Assembly (NCBI GenBank): GCA_950022655.1
Contig: OX465584.1
Coordinates: 43,072,723 to 43,136,722, forward strand
From: Alentia gelatinosa
Taxonomy: Eukaryota > Annelida > Polychaeta > Phyllodocida > Polynoidae
Length of the DNA: 64,000 nucleotides
Reading direction: 5' to 3'
The position numbers were made by a program, and so were the translations under genes. Positions 8,596 to 20,142 of the stretch are shown piece after piece. A model generated the notes under the pieces. That model saw only the letters and a program-made list of their open reading frames with translations, ran no database searches and was not told the DNA's origin. Each line of letters starts with the position of its first letter. The stretch's first letter is position 1.

Positions 8596-10713
8596 GTAAG
8601 AGTCCCGTCTTGAAAAATATGGAAATTGACCAATTCACGTTCCTCTGAGTCAATTACAGATTAGCAACATTGTTCCTGGTGCAAATCGAAGCAGATCGTT
8701 CGATATCCCTCCTAAATTGAGAAATAAAGGTCGCCAGACCGTAATAGTCACGACTGCGAATTGCCACGAGTTTGCTTCTGTAGTCCACACTCGAACTTTG
8801 AGACGTCTTTATGGGTTATTTTTAATATCGATCTCGATAAATGTACTTCACGACATTAATGTCAATTGAGAGAATATCTGATCTGTATTTAGAATGGCCA
8901 TACTGCGCCTCAACCATTTGTTCTACGTCAAGATCACGTATTTGGCTGAAAACGAAGACGTTTCACGTTCACTTAATATTACTGATGTGATTCGTTTTAG
9001 CAAGTACACTTGATCCTCTATCCCGGATAGTGTGTATATATATCGCTGCAGCACAAACCCGAACTCAATTTGGTGATGGCCAATGTGTTAACATACCTTC
9101 CGCCTACGTCGAATAAAGCTCTTTTTACATCCTGGATTTTTATAAAGGGCAAATCGTTGTACTTAGTTGGCTACCCTCATATCACGATAACAAACGTTAC
9201 AAACGACAGCATTTTCCAGTAAACCTGAACATAGATATTAATGTTGAAAGACCATTAAGTGGGTGGCAACTTACCTCTAGAAAGGAAGGTAGTTAGGAAA
9301 AGTCTTAGGAGATATCTTCCTGCTATACTATATTATAAAAAAACACACACACAAATATTGGGAGCATGTACATACCACAGAATGGATGTATGGATGTATT
9401 GCTATTGTATGAAAACCTTTGAGATGTATGTTTGTATGTTTGGAGCAGAGTGATAAACACAGATATCATTAATACTATTTTATTCAATTGCAACCTGTTT
9501 CACAAACTCGTTTAACTACTCAATATCAACACAGTCCAGTAGCACGACGATGAGTTTGTAATAATGACTTGATGAATCCCACCTTAGTCCAAAGTCGATG
9601 TAAATCAGGGTCAGCAATATGTTGTCCTTATACCATAAACAGCTCTCGTTATATTGTAAGGCTTAACGCGTGCTTTACAGTTAGTAATAATATCTGGAAT
9701 ATAAAACAAAGCCTCCAGTCTGACCTTCATATGTTCAAGCTTAATTGAAGCAGTACACGATGAAAAAGAAAATGTGAATGGGCACATTTTAATAGACGGA
9801 TTAAGCACATGGCCGTTCTTTCACGAAGGCATCCTCCCTAATAAACCTTCATAAAATCATCATGCATATACATCTCACATAGGAAACAGCTGGCTATAAT
9901 CTTCTTAAGTTCCCGTCTTCAAACACCATACTCATTTAGTGTAATTATTTCCAACGACCTGGGAACTAGCATGTATGGAGGACGCCTGGCACTATGCACG
10001 CACTCTCACCATCAACTCGCCTTTTATTCAGTGGTGCTGTATGGGTGATTGTGATGGTACAAAGAAGCACGAGAATTGACAACTATGCGAGTACTCTCTA
10101 TCATCAATTATTTGTAATATCACAACTATAGACACCCGACTGTAGGCCCACCGCCGCAGGCCAAACAGTTCTCCCTTACTGATTCAAATTTAAACTTTCT
10201 ATTTAAAAAATGTGAACGATCGTTCTCTCCAACATTACTCAATATGACATCACCGACTATCCTTTGAGGCCACCGACGAAATCATGTTGAATTAACCGGT
10301 GGCGGTGACCAAAGGTCGGCTTGTGATCACCTCCATTCCCGTCTAAAAAGGTAGCGTTTTCCTCAACGCCAGCGATTTCTATGATAAATTAGTTAATCTT
10401 CAGGCTTGTCAGGTCACGTATTGTATAATCGGCGCACATGAAACACATAATCAGTCATCAGGTGGAAACAGAGTGTGTGCTTTGGGGTTAACGATTATTA
10501 GCACAGACAAATATTCATGGAGGACCACCGACCGACTTTTGTGTAACGTGCATACAATCGATGAGGTTTCCGTCGGCAGGTGGAAACGCCATATAAGACA
10601 TTAGGCGAACAGGTTCGGTATATAGAAACTATGATGCATACGTATCAACGGTTAATGTTTTTAAGCCGGGTACATACCAAGATATTCCTATAAATCAATT
10701 TTTCAGGTACGCG
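8596..10713. other. No gene seen
   Basis: AT-rich sequence with short simple tracts (for example (CA)n near 9343-9352). No domain or repeat family recognised. Confidence 0.45.
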
Positions 10714-10834
10714 CACTTTGTGTTGGCGATTCCGGAGATCGCTACCTTGATTCGCTTCGTTTGTCCCCGTTCATGATGCCGAGGACACACCAAGCGAGTA
10801 AGGGCAGCGATCTCCAGAATCGTCAACAAAGATT
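10714..10834. repeat. Foldback repeat, copy 1 (MITE-like)
   Basis: Arms at about 10715-10766 and 10783-10832 are inverted copies (TTTGTGTTGGCGATTCCGGA against TCTCCAGAATCGTCAACAAA, and GGACACACCAAGCGAG). It is the most diverged complete copy of the family at 10926-11072. Confidence 0.7.
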
Positions 10835-10925
10835 TGCATGTATGTGCGATATTGTTTCATAGTGATATCTCCCACCAATAATTTAGTGTCGCTGATGCAA
10901 TAATCAGGTGAAATATGAAATATTA

Positions 10926-11072
10926 GCTCACATATACCCCATTTTGTGTTGGCGATTGCGGAAATCGCCGCGTTGGTCGCTTGGTGTGTCTCCAGCATCA
11001 AGCCGGAGACACACCAAGCGAGAAACACAGCGATTTCCTGAATCGCCAACACAAAATGGCGTGTATGTGAGA
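10926..11072. repeat. Foldback repeat, copy 2 (best preserved)
   Basis: The sequence is a nearly complete palindrome with about 70-bp arms and a 6-bp loop at 10996-11001. The left arm starts CTCACATATACCCCATTTTG and the right arm mirrors it, ending TATGTGAG. Internal blocks are TGTTGGCGATT, GGAAATCGC and GCTTGGTGTGTCTCC. No coding capacity. It resembles foldback MITEs that depend on a transposase supplied elsewhere. Confidence 0.8.
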
Positions 11073-11471
11073 TATATTCGCAATATTACCTTGATTTGGA
11101 TCTCCGTAGTCTTATTTCCCGTGTAGTGGCCGAGTATTGCATAATGTCATCTACAAGGAGAATAGGACCACACAGATCGAATTCATGGTAATGTTGTATT
11201 TAATACTCACCTTTCGACTAATTATTAGGAAAAGATGATCATGTGAATTATTAGTAACGCGACACAAGCGCCGTGCATTGTTCATATAAAACAGTTCCTA
11301 TAAAGCCCGTCAGGTGGCGGAAAAATTCGTATTCTTCTAGGAGAATACGGCTTTCCGGAATCTACTCAGTAGCGATCTGTGGACTCCATAGGCTTAGTAT
11401 TAGATGGGAATATCTCTCACCGATGATCAGTGTCTCAGAAGCAACAATATATATTTAAATATGAAATAATG

Positions 11472-11542
11472 TTTCACATACATTCCAATTTTTGTTGGCG
11501 ATTCTGGAAATCGCTGCGTTTCTCGCTCGGTGTGTCTCCGGC
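11472..11542. repeat. Foldback repeat, copy 3 (left half only)
   Basis: This segment matches only the left arm of the family (TTCACATACATTCC, TTTGTTGGCGATTCTGGAAA, TCGGTGTGTCTCCGGC) and stops near the centre of the palindrome. The right half is missing, as happens when a hairpin is processed or deleted at its loop. Confidence 0.7.
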
Positions 11543-14488
11543 TTTATGCACGTGCACGTATGCGACTTTTCTTCGCGAGCTCATCTACAGTTCAACCTAC
11601 GCAACTAGGAACCACGTGAAATGTTTGCTTGCGTGACATTATTTCTAAGAGGCAAATGAAAACTTAACATATATACGCAGAAAGTTAAATTCTATTTAAG
11701 ACTTGAGAAAGAATTTCAATTTGAGAGACTTTCTTTATGGCATATTAACAGGTAGAATCCAACAGATTAATCGTACAATTCATACAGAAATGGCTTGCAT
11801 CAGTGTATTTGCTGAAAAGTGAAATTGTCTTAAAGGATTTAAGGATAATCAAAAAGCCATTTTCTGTATACCACATGAATGCTAAATGCTATGTACGGCT
11901 GAACCCCACAACATTTTGCTTTTAACTGGATTGGACTATCGATTTACTAATGCATGCAGTTTCCTCTACCATACTTGATATAGCCTTACTTATCTCTGAC
12001 ATTGACTAAGCACCATGTACCCACTAATTTACCCGAAAAACCGTGACTGAAATAAATATCAACATTGTAAATACGTTACCTGCTAAATGTCTCATTGACT
12101 AAGAGGGAAAGTCCATAAACCATCCAAAATATTTTGTCTGGGTCACCTTGAAACCACCTAGGGATTGAGTGTGTCCCAGCTTAAGAAAATGTTTTTATCG
12201 TTCTCGTAAATAAAAAAAGGGACCAATATGATTGCCATTACATCGCATCATGTATAACAGATTAATTTGTTATTGGTTCTACACAACGATTGAAATCTGA
12301 ATTATAAACACAGTATTCATACTAGCCCTAGTCTGCGACCTGTAAGAAATGTCGAACCTAGGAGTGAACGATATATATACGATTGATTAGACACACGTGG
12401 CACCCTTATGTGAAAATACAGCGCAAATCTGCAGATCAATGAATGCACACCGCCAATTACTGTCTATTATCTAAGGCAATAGTTTCTCCAACCATCAAAG
12501 GCGAACTACGTAGGAATGTATTTGCAGAGATTACAAGGTATAGTGCATGGGTTTATTGGCATTCCAGCTAGACGTGGAGGTTATTGGGCAGTACGTCACT
12601 GACGGTTAGGCCCACTTCTAAATGTGCCCCTTCTATGGTGAGTACAGTGGGGAGTATTGATTTAGGTGGCCGGGTGAGATAATAATAGCATCGTGCATCA
12701 TACGAATAAACACCGGTGTCGGTCCGGCTATTGTCGCTACACCTGGTGGTCTCAGCATAAACTATACTCCCATCGTGACGTTGACGTAATGTCCCGTAGG
12801 GCGCTGGAGACGTCGACTTCCGGTGTAAATGTTGCCGCTGGTGGTGGGTCACCTTCACGATGGGGGACATCAGAAACGGTCTCTACTGCGTTAGGATGAA
12901 TTTTATGCCGATATACCTACTATGCTTTTTCCCATGAACACCAGCCTCCATGATTGTCGCAATCTACCAGTAATCTGCTTGTTTTCACTCAGTGATTACA
13001 TACATATCTCTATATGATATAGACACACCGGACAAGTAAGGCTGATGAATAACTTTGAATCTTCTTAGTTCAAGTAGCCATGTTAACCATTTAAGGACAA
13101 GTGATACATTGAGGCATCGATCGGCTTAGGTCTTATGATGCCTCATGATGCCTCAATGCATCATTTCCCTTAAATCTATGAAATTGATTAAAAAAGAAAC
13201 AACGGACAAATAAGAAGGCTGGACGAGCTGGACAAAACAAAATGAGGAATAACTTTCAATCTAACCGAATTATCAATAATTCAATTAATCATAGTCTGTT
13301 GTATTGGATATCATTTCCGTCCAATAGAACACCGTCGATATAAAAAGGGACGCGGTATACTGTCAGGTATATTGGTCTGGAGGGGAAGACCGTAAAATTC
13401 TAAAAAGTCTATTTATCGGCAAACTGTATTTCCATCATATCTCTCACTACAGCCATATCTGTGTAGCGAACGTCTCCCGTCACTGTTCCTTCCGAGGGCT
13501 TTCAGTAGTCCCAGCCGTATAGACTTTAATTCATACTTATTTCTATAACCTGACAGTGACACTTTTCTCATGACGTACTTATATATGTCTCACTAGAATA
13601 AGATATAAACGGAACATGGTGAAAAATATCACATGACGTGATAAATGAACGAAGCAGTAGAAAAGGGCATGAAAATTAATGTAAAGAGAAAACCATCTTG
13701 TGTTTATTACAGGTCAAAACCTGAAGAACCTCATCACTACGACTACACAGCATCTAATAAGTGTGAACTCAATCATGTCTGAAGTAACGAAATATTGATA
13801 GACTATAAAAGAATAGGAGTGGTTGGAAAAATCATGGTAATATTATTATCAATACATAAATCGCTGAACAAGTGTTAGAAGCTCTGTATAGAGCTGTAAA
13901 CAAGTACAAAGACGAGTGTGTCAATGAAAGGAGAATAGGAACGACTATAGATACGATACTGAGAAGTGGGGTATGATAGGTAACTAAATGAAAAGAAGAA
14001 AGGGGAGCAAACATGAGCATGAGGCAAATGATGACAGAAATGCACACCACTGACGACCGTCTCGCCAAGCTTAGACATAGTAAGCTGGGGCCCGTTTAAT
14101 AATCTAGGTTCGTACATGAAGACCCCTTTCTGTAAATCGCACAAGGGTTAACGTTTAATACTATTTAAGTCTGTTCGCTAAGACAGTATTAGCCATCTAT
14201 AATGTCGTCCATATGGGTTGAGTTATGTTGACCCACATCGTCCCTGTGTCTCTATGGCATACAGAAAAGGGCCTACATGTACGATCCTAGTTTATTAAAC
14301 AGGCCCCTGGATCATGGTGACTGTTGAGGTTGGTGCCGGCGCGACATTGTTATTCACTATTTTCCTAATTGGAACATGTTTTATGCACCTCTTGTTACTC
14401 AGTATAGATAAAATGTGATGAAAGTACTATATAGATGATAACTAGGAGCAAATAGAATGTTCATCATAGATGAATGAGCGTGCAATTG
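11543..14488. other. No gene recognised
   Basis: Mostly AT-rich. A GC-richer patch at 12540-12900 has a 100-codon minus-strand frame (12568-12870) with a stretch resembling the end of an Ig-like domain (TDTGVYSYDA), but there are no matching Cys residues or splice signals that I can defend, so it is not called. Nothing else stands out. Confidence 0.4.
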
Positions 14489-14850
14489 TAAATGTATGAA
14501 ACTAAAAGGTTTGGGTTACACTTAGTCTATGGATCGATTTCTGCAACTACTTGCAACCAGTAAACTTGCCATTTCTGTAACTGCCTGAGTCTGTCCATAC
14601 AATCCAAACATATCAAACACCAGTAGGTCAATAAGGTATTTCGGTACTGGTGATTGGTCATGGTCAATTGGGCATGCCTCTCAGACCCCCAGACACTGGC
14701 TCTCTGCTCTGTTCTCATTATCACAGTGAATAACATGCAGATAGTGAAGGGATAGTTTTCTGGAAGCACACGGGAAGTTCAATGTGAGCACTATAACCTC
14801 TAGATGACGTATATATAGCGCGTGTAAATACGCTCTAATAAACTCAGAAT
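14489..14850. repeat. Dispersed repeat, about 355 bp, copy 1
   Basis: The segment is homologous to 59983-60345 in the same orientation. Shared blocks include GTCTATGGAT, TAGGTCAAT, AGGTATTTCGGT, GTGATTGGTCATGGTCA, GTGCAGATAGTGAAGGGAT-type sequence and TTTTCTGG. No open frame is shared, so it is a non-coding repeat family of unknown class. A short third fragment is at about 52955-52997. Confidence 0.75.
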
Positions 14851-15289
14851 ACAAGGGATGATGGATGATCAGAGTCACTGTACCAACGAATCAGACCGAA
14901 TAGAAAAAAAAACGAAGAAAAAGAAGGTACCGTCTACCATCACCCAGTCCCATGGGCAGGGCGCCGCCTTGGTACAGGTCCGTATGGCCAGGAGCTCTAA
15001 GTTCCACCGGTACTGTTGACCCCCATATTCTACCTCCTAAACTGATGCCCTGGCTTCCCCGCACCACATATGGCCAGCCAAGCCATGAACCCTTCGCCGG
15101 ACAGTGACGATGGGCGCCAGGGCCTTGACGTATCTGCAGGCTCCACCGACGACCACGTGGAGGAACAAGTTCCCTCCTTACCAGCAACCAGCCATGCACC
15201 AGCACTATAGGTAAGCAAAATAACTTTCTGCATCAATTCATTACCCATGGGGTCCTGCACGATAAAACCACCCTCAGCTCCCACACCCT

Positions 15290-15640
15290 GGCCGAACATA
15301 TCTATTGTATGTTCCGCCTCAAGGATGATCCTGCCATTCCTCCGGCCAACAAACCCTATCTGCTAGCCACCTCAGTGTCTCCTGTCTCAGGATGCAAATG
15401 ACTCCATGTGGGCAGGGGTATGGGGTCTCTCGGAGGAGGTTCTCGCCCAGACGGCGAGGGTATACTGTCGTGGTTGGATGGGACTAGGATCCAGATACTC
15501 TGGATGAGTATGGCCAGGTGCGCCACGGCCTGCCTGGACTTGGGCATTAGAGCCCCAGGCCAGAGACCGCAACCCCGGACACTGGACGGGGTGCCATGCG
15601 TCCCACAGCCCTACCCGTGCGACTCCACACCTACATGCAG
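15290..15640 (+). pseudogene. DIRS gag-like fragment
   Basis: In the plus strand the block FRLKDDPAIPPANKPYLLA (about 15311-15367) matches the gag block FLRLLDDPDTTPADRPY of the element at 4.2-7.8 kb. After a frame change, RIQILWMSMARCATACLD (about 15489-15543) matches RIQIMRVSMARVATARLD of that element. Cys residues follow (VPCVPQPYPC). The frame is broken between blocks, and the sequence passes straight into recombinase-like sequence, showing a large internal deletion. Confidence 0.65.
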
Positions 15641-15999
15641 GGGTGTTCCATATGTGCCGATACTTGGATCGGGCAGTCTGCCCGGGCCTCGTGCTACAGG
15701 CGGCACTCCTCATCAGCTATATCAGCCTCCTCAGAGCCTCCAACCTCATATCCGCAAAGGGTTGGGGAAGAACGGGGCATCACCTTCTTAGGCAAGAGGA
15801 CATCGTCCCCTTTCGCCAAGGTCTGACAGTCCTCCTCCACTTATGGAAGACTCACACCACGTCAGAGCCCGCACTTCCATGACTTTCCTCAGGGCCTGCG
15901 TTCCGCCTGACGCCTCCATGACTGTCGCTGTCGCCGTTGCCCTCACTTCAGCCCTTGGCATTAATAACACTGAACAAGCAATTGCCCAAGCAATTGCCC
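15640..15999 (+). pseudogene. DIRS tyrosine recombinase fragment
   Basis: The frame at 15643-15882 has AALLISYISLLRASNLISAK and GRTGHHLLRQEDIVPFRQGL, which align with the recombinase N-terminal part of the first element (ALLLGYFALLRASNLVPPKG, GRPGHHALRRQDVVPSPTGL). A later frame has VAVAVALTSALGINN, matching the C-terminal tail VALALTSAFGI. The HxxR box and the catalytic Tyr region between them are missing, so this is a remnant. Confidence 0.7.
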
Positions 16000-16020
16000 A
16001 CGACAGATATAATTTTTAGT

Positions 16021-16290
16021 CTCCAATAAAAATTATTTCGAAGTTAGTCATTATGCCACCAGTGAAGAGAATAACTACTCTGAAGAAGTGCACAACCTCT
16101 AATTAAAAAATCATTCTCAAGTTAGTCATTATGCTACCAGTGAAGAGAATAACTATAAGAGATTAAATAGTAAATAACGAGAATAATGTTATATTTGATA
16201 AGGGAACAAATATATATAACCTCCAATAAACATTATTTCCAAGTTAGTCATTATGCCACCAGCGAAGAGAATAACTACTCTGAAGAAATA
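16021..16290 (+). repeat. Three direct repeats after the second DIRS element
   Basis: Copies at 16021-16087, 16105-16154 and 16219-16290 share CTCCAATAAA(A/C)ATTATTTC, AAGTTAGTCATTATGC and GAAGAGAATAACTA. The first and third are the longest and most alike. They are likely remnants of the split terminal repeats of the neighbouring element. Confidence 0.7.
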
Positions 16291-16439
16291 TGTACAGCCT
16301 GTGCAGTAATAAAAGCAAACTATTGCTCTGATTTCAGCGTGATGACAGCGTGCTCTAATAATCAATTTACAAAATATATTTATTTTTAAACGTCATCAAT
16401 GAATTTTATCTAAACAGCATATTTCTTTGATGACGCAAA

Positions 16440-17000
16440 ATAATATCTAATAAATCAACATGTCACGTAGATATCGTAGAGAACTGCACAAAAACCTGTA
16501 AGGTACAAATGCTGGAAAAAAGACGGAAATACTTAAAACTGTTATACTTGAGAAAATATGCTGCAAATATACAGACTGTGAATGAACCTAAGACACGTAC
16601 GCAATGCAAACGAACCATAAGACTGAAGAGACCTAAGACTGCTTTTTTTAGACACAGCCCTATTTACATAGGAATGAATGACTGGAACAACCTTCCACTT
16701 GAAATTCAAGATGGTAATCTTTACAGCTATAAAAAGCACATAAGGGCGAAGTTTTATGACAAGTTTGACTAGATATTATCGGGTTAGGTTTGACTAAATC
16801 TAACTTTGCTATCATCTAAGGTATGTGTCTTTTGCTTCATCAAACTCATTATCATTTCTACCATTCACAATGTAAATACCTATTTCTCAAACTACAAGTT
16901 ACCGACGGAACATTTGTAAAGGTTTATGACCAATGGTCAGAATAACTGCTATGCAGAGACCATTGTATGTACCCCCTTACAGTACAATAAATAAAAAATA
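16440..17000 (+). mobile_element. LINE 3' end (ORF2 tail plus 3' UTR)
   Basis: An open frame ending at 16772 has the LINE ORF2 C-terminal pattern: a basic LEKRRKYLKLLYLRKYA block, then MNDWNNLPLEIQDGNLYSYK, the WN.LP.EI motif found near the end of many CR1/L2-type ORF2 proteins. About 220 bp of 3' UTR-like sequence follows and ends in AATAAATAAAAAAT at about 16986-16999. No RT catalytic region is present, so the copy is 5'-truncated. A weak continuation of the frame upstream to about 16450 is possible. Confidence 0.7.
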
Positions 17001-19794
17001 GAAAAGTATCGGCAGGATTTAGAGAAAAATCTAAATTATTCTTACTTGTTATATAGTTAATGACTTACTGAATCTCTCCTGCTGTGCTTTCATTATTAGT
17101 ACAATGCACAATCTCCTGAAGAGGTTTCAACTGAACAATGCTAGGAATAAAGCTGTACAATTCATGTCTACACCCATTCTGACTTTGAGATCCGTGCCTC
17201 TGCTGCTATATCAGACGAAAATGCTACTGAACTATATTATTCAAGTCGACTTCTATAAGAATTTGCTTTGTTGGAGTTTTAACCGCTAAAAGGAAGATGT
17301 CTGGATTTCCTCTAAGAACACAATTTGAAATATACAAGAGTGGGGAAGGAACCGCAGTGAATAATTTCGAGTGGATTATTGGTTATCAATTTAGATTTAT
17401 ATAATCATGGTTATATGATAAAATATATGTGTGTATATATGGAGATATATTTTTATATGTATATCATAAATGTATAAATGACCCACTTCAAATTAAAAAA
17501 AAAACTAAAGTAGCGTTTATTCATTCACTCAAGGAAACTTTAGATTTTAAGATAAAAAATGTCGAAATATCACGGTTAGTCGCATTAGCTTTATGTATGC
17601 GAATGAGAATTAGCTACAAATAGATTGTCGCATTCTAGAATATGCACACTTGATTCGCGACCCTGTATATTGAGAAGAGGATACGTTGTCATAGTGTTTT
17701 ATATGCCTTCATAAGAAAATTTCCTTACATGACAGCCATTCATGACAGCCATTCATATATACTTTGCTTTTTTTGATAATCTTACACATATTTCAAACAC
17801 AATTTTAATTCAACAGCATTAGATGAAGTGACAGGGATTACACGAGGTTGATATGTACTGTTGTTGCAATTCAACGTCATTTGTTACTGAGGATTCAGTA
17901 TGTACTTTGTGATTCATTTATGACCGAGTGTCAGTAAGTGCTCTGTGAATTGATCTCGACACATGATCTTGTTCAGGTATCTGTGCTTTTAGTTGTTGTC
18001 TTTTGGGGATTGTGTTACATGTTTCGAAATGATGTAGGCATAATTCATGGTGTTTTGCCCTGTTTAGAACAAGACTATTTTGGTATAATAGTAGGATACA
18101 ATATCAATCGTTGTTTCGTTCTTCAGTTGTGTCAGTCGGCAGTTTGGTGTCGGTATGTTTTGAGGAGACGTTGTCAATAATGGAGGATATCAGCATCTAT
18201 CGTAGTGAGTTGTTTGTGTTTCAGAGCGTTCTCCATTGTTAGAGTGGTGAGCCTGGGATCCCAGGGCGGATGCTAGAGCAGTAAATCTGTAAAAACAGAG
18301 TTATAAATAGGAGTCTAGACTAAAGTAGACTCTTGTTTGTAGGATATTTGGCTGTCTTAAGGGAATCCCAGATAGGATACCATACTGTAGGTAATGTAGT
18401 TTATGAAGAAGTAGGTAGACGATATGTCTACCGAAAGTCAGTAAGTGCTCCGCGAGCCGTTCTCTACATGTGTTCTTGTTCAGATCTTATATATATGTTT
18501 ATGTCTAGGCAACGTACTGAAATGATTTATATCACCCCTGACGCTAACCAGAACAAACACAGAACATAACCACTCCCAGCAGAGCAAGACGCAGCAACGT
18601 TGATGTTGTATAATTTGCACCTTAGAAATCAATATTGGTGTCACTGTTCTGACACCCATTCATGTCAAGGACTGTGTCAGTGGTGTTGTAGATTACCCCA
18701 ATTGTTTCAAAAAAAATTCCAGACCATATGTTTAATCGAAATTGTTTAATCTTTTCGAATGACGTATGGTAAGAACCGTGTCCAGGTGTTGACATTGGTG
18801 AAGGCCACAGCGACAAGAAATTTTGAATCCAAATTCACGATTAATGTGATTTACCCATGATGAATTAAGACTGTGAAGTATGAGTGTAATTAGAATTTTC
18901 AGTAGTATAAATCAAATATTAGGTACGGTGAGTTAAATAGCTTTCGATAGGAATAAAGGCAGTGTGATGTTAACTTAACACAGACTGATCAAAAGGAGAC
19001 TCTAGACTGAATGAACCTGGTAGTTATTCAGTTAATCTAGAAAAATAAATATTGTATTGTATAGGATAGTTTACTCATGTAATTTTTGTTATCACATTTT
19101 GTTGCATAGTCTATGAATGGTATGGTATAAGATCAGATTTGTTGAACGGGGCCTAGCTGGCACTTTTTTCACCCATCACATTTTTTCCTACTGTGGAGTT
19201 TCGAGTTAAGTCCGACGGAATGAAACAAATTTAAACTAGGAGTAGTGCGATATGCTCACCTGATGTAACACGATATGTTTTTAGTCTGCACATATTCCAA
19301 AAGGGTGTCCTTAAAAACTGTGGACTTTGCACACCAAGTAACCAGTGGCCAGTCCTCAACTTGTTTGAGTTATTTGCGTCAGGCAGCAGAAGCGTCAAAA
19401 GTCATCAATCAACCATTAACACGGCCGATCTTTTAGGTACTTTCATCGGCATAGCTCCGGGTCAGCAAAAGTTCCCATAAGACAAACATCCCTATTGGAA
19501 AAATAGTTTTGTATTGAACACACGAGGTTAACTAAAAACATGCTTTCCACATACAGACTTTCAGATTGTGTGTTTCAAATAATTATACTGGCAATCATAA
19601 AACTTTTAAATCGGCTACATGCAAAGTTTAATGGTATTCAGCAATGTTCAGTCTATCATCGAGATGGACAGAGGGTATTCTTCTATCGAGAGCCCTAGAA
19701 GGACTGATGGGGAAAGCACTAATAAGTTCCAATTGTTATTTAGACAAATACTTTTCCTTAGATTTATCATTTGAATATATCAAAATATCTTATG
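17001..19794. other. No gene seen; a degenerate direct repeat
   Basis: AT-rich sequence. Segments 17931-17983 and 18437-18490 are related (GTCAGTAAGTGCTC ... TTCTTGTTCAG type), suggesting an old duplication about 506 bp apart. A 9-bp GACAGCCAT motif repeats at about 17731-17755. No coding region recognised. Confidence 0.4.
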
Positions 19795-20142
19795 TTATCC
19801 TCTTGGCCCTTCAGGACTCAAGATACAGAGTTTATCCAATAAGAAAGATCTATGCCTCCCAGCACATTGTAGAATATCATTGACATCAAACCCTACACGA
19901 AGATGACGAAGGAGACGGACGGAGCAGCCCAAGGAAGCATGGCTTTGTTTTATGACCACAGACAGGAGGCTGTCAAAGCTCTTTGGGGTCAGGGTCGGCC
20001 AGCTCCTATGCTTGATCGTTCGGGGGCTGTGAAGGCCCACAGAGAGCTGCTCGAGGGTCCTGTAATCCCCGGGAGGGCCTGTAAGTAGGTCTTGGCAGAC
20101 CACCGACAGCCCCATCAGACCCAGGAGCACCTCCAGGTGCAT
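19795..20142 (-). CDS. Possible first exon or small secreted protein, unknown
   Basis: This is a 115-codon frame in a GC-richer island (about 19890-20330) within AT-rich sequence. The Met at 20142 has G at -3, a fair start context. The first 16 or so residues (MHLEVLLGLMGLSVVC) are hydrophobic and look like a signal peptide. The body holds SLGCSVRLLRHLRVGF and NDILQCAGRHR, giving two Cys 19 residues apart, with basic stretches. I do not recognise a family and saw no clear splice site that decides between a complete small protein and an exon. The frame could be fortuitous. Confidence 0.25.
   Translation of the reverse strand: MHLEVLLGLMGLSVVCQDLLTGPPGDYRTLEQLSVGLHSPRTIKHRSWPTLTPKSFDSLLSVVIKQSHASLGCSVRLLRHLRVGFDVNDILQCAGRHRSFLLDKLCILSPEGPRG

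Larger units (their letters stand above)
14890..16290 (+). mobile_element. Second DIRS-like element, internally deleted
   Basis: This plus-strand relic is of the same broad family as 4166-7776. It has a gag-like block followed almost directly by the recombinase; the reverse transcriptase is missing. Downstream are three related direct repeats (16021-16087, 16105-16154, 16219-16290) sharing AAGTTAGTCATTATG and AGTGAAGAGAATAACTA, probably the equivalent of the terminal repeats. The upstream boundary near 14890 is set only by a weak Lys-rich gag-like start and is uncertain. Confidence 0.65.

Noticed and set aside
12568..12870. Minus-strand frame with an Ig-like TDTGVYSYDA stretch
   Set aside because: Lacks the Cys pair of an Ig domain and clear splice sites; similarity is too short to support a call.
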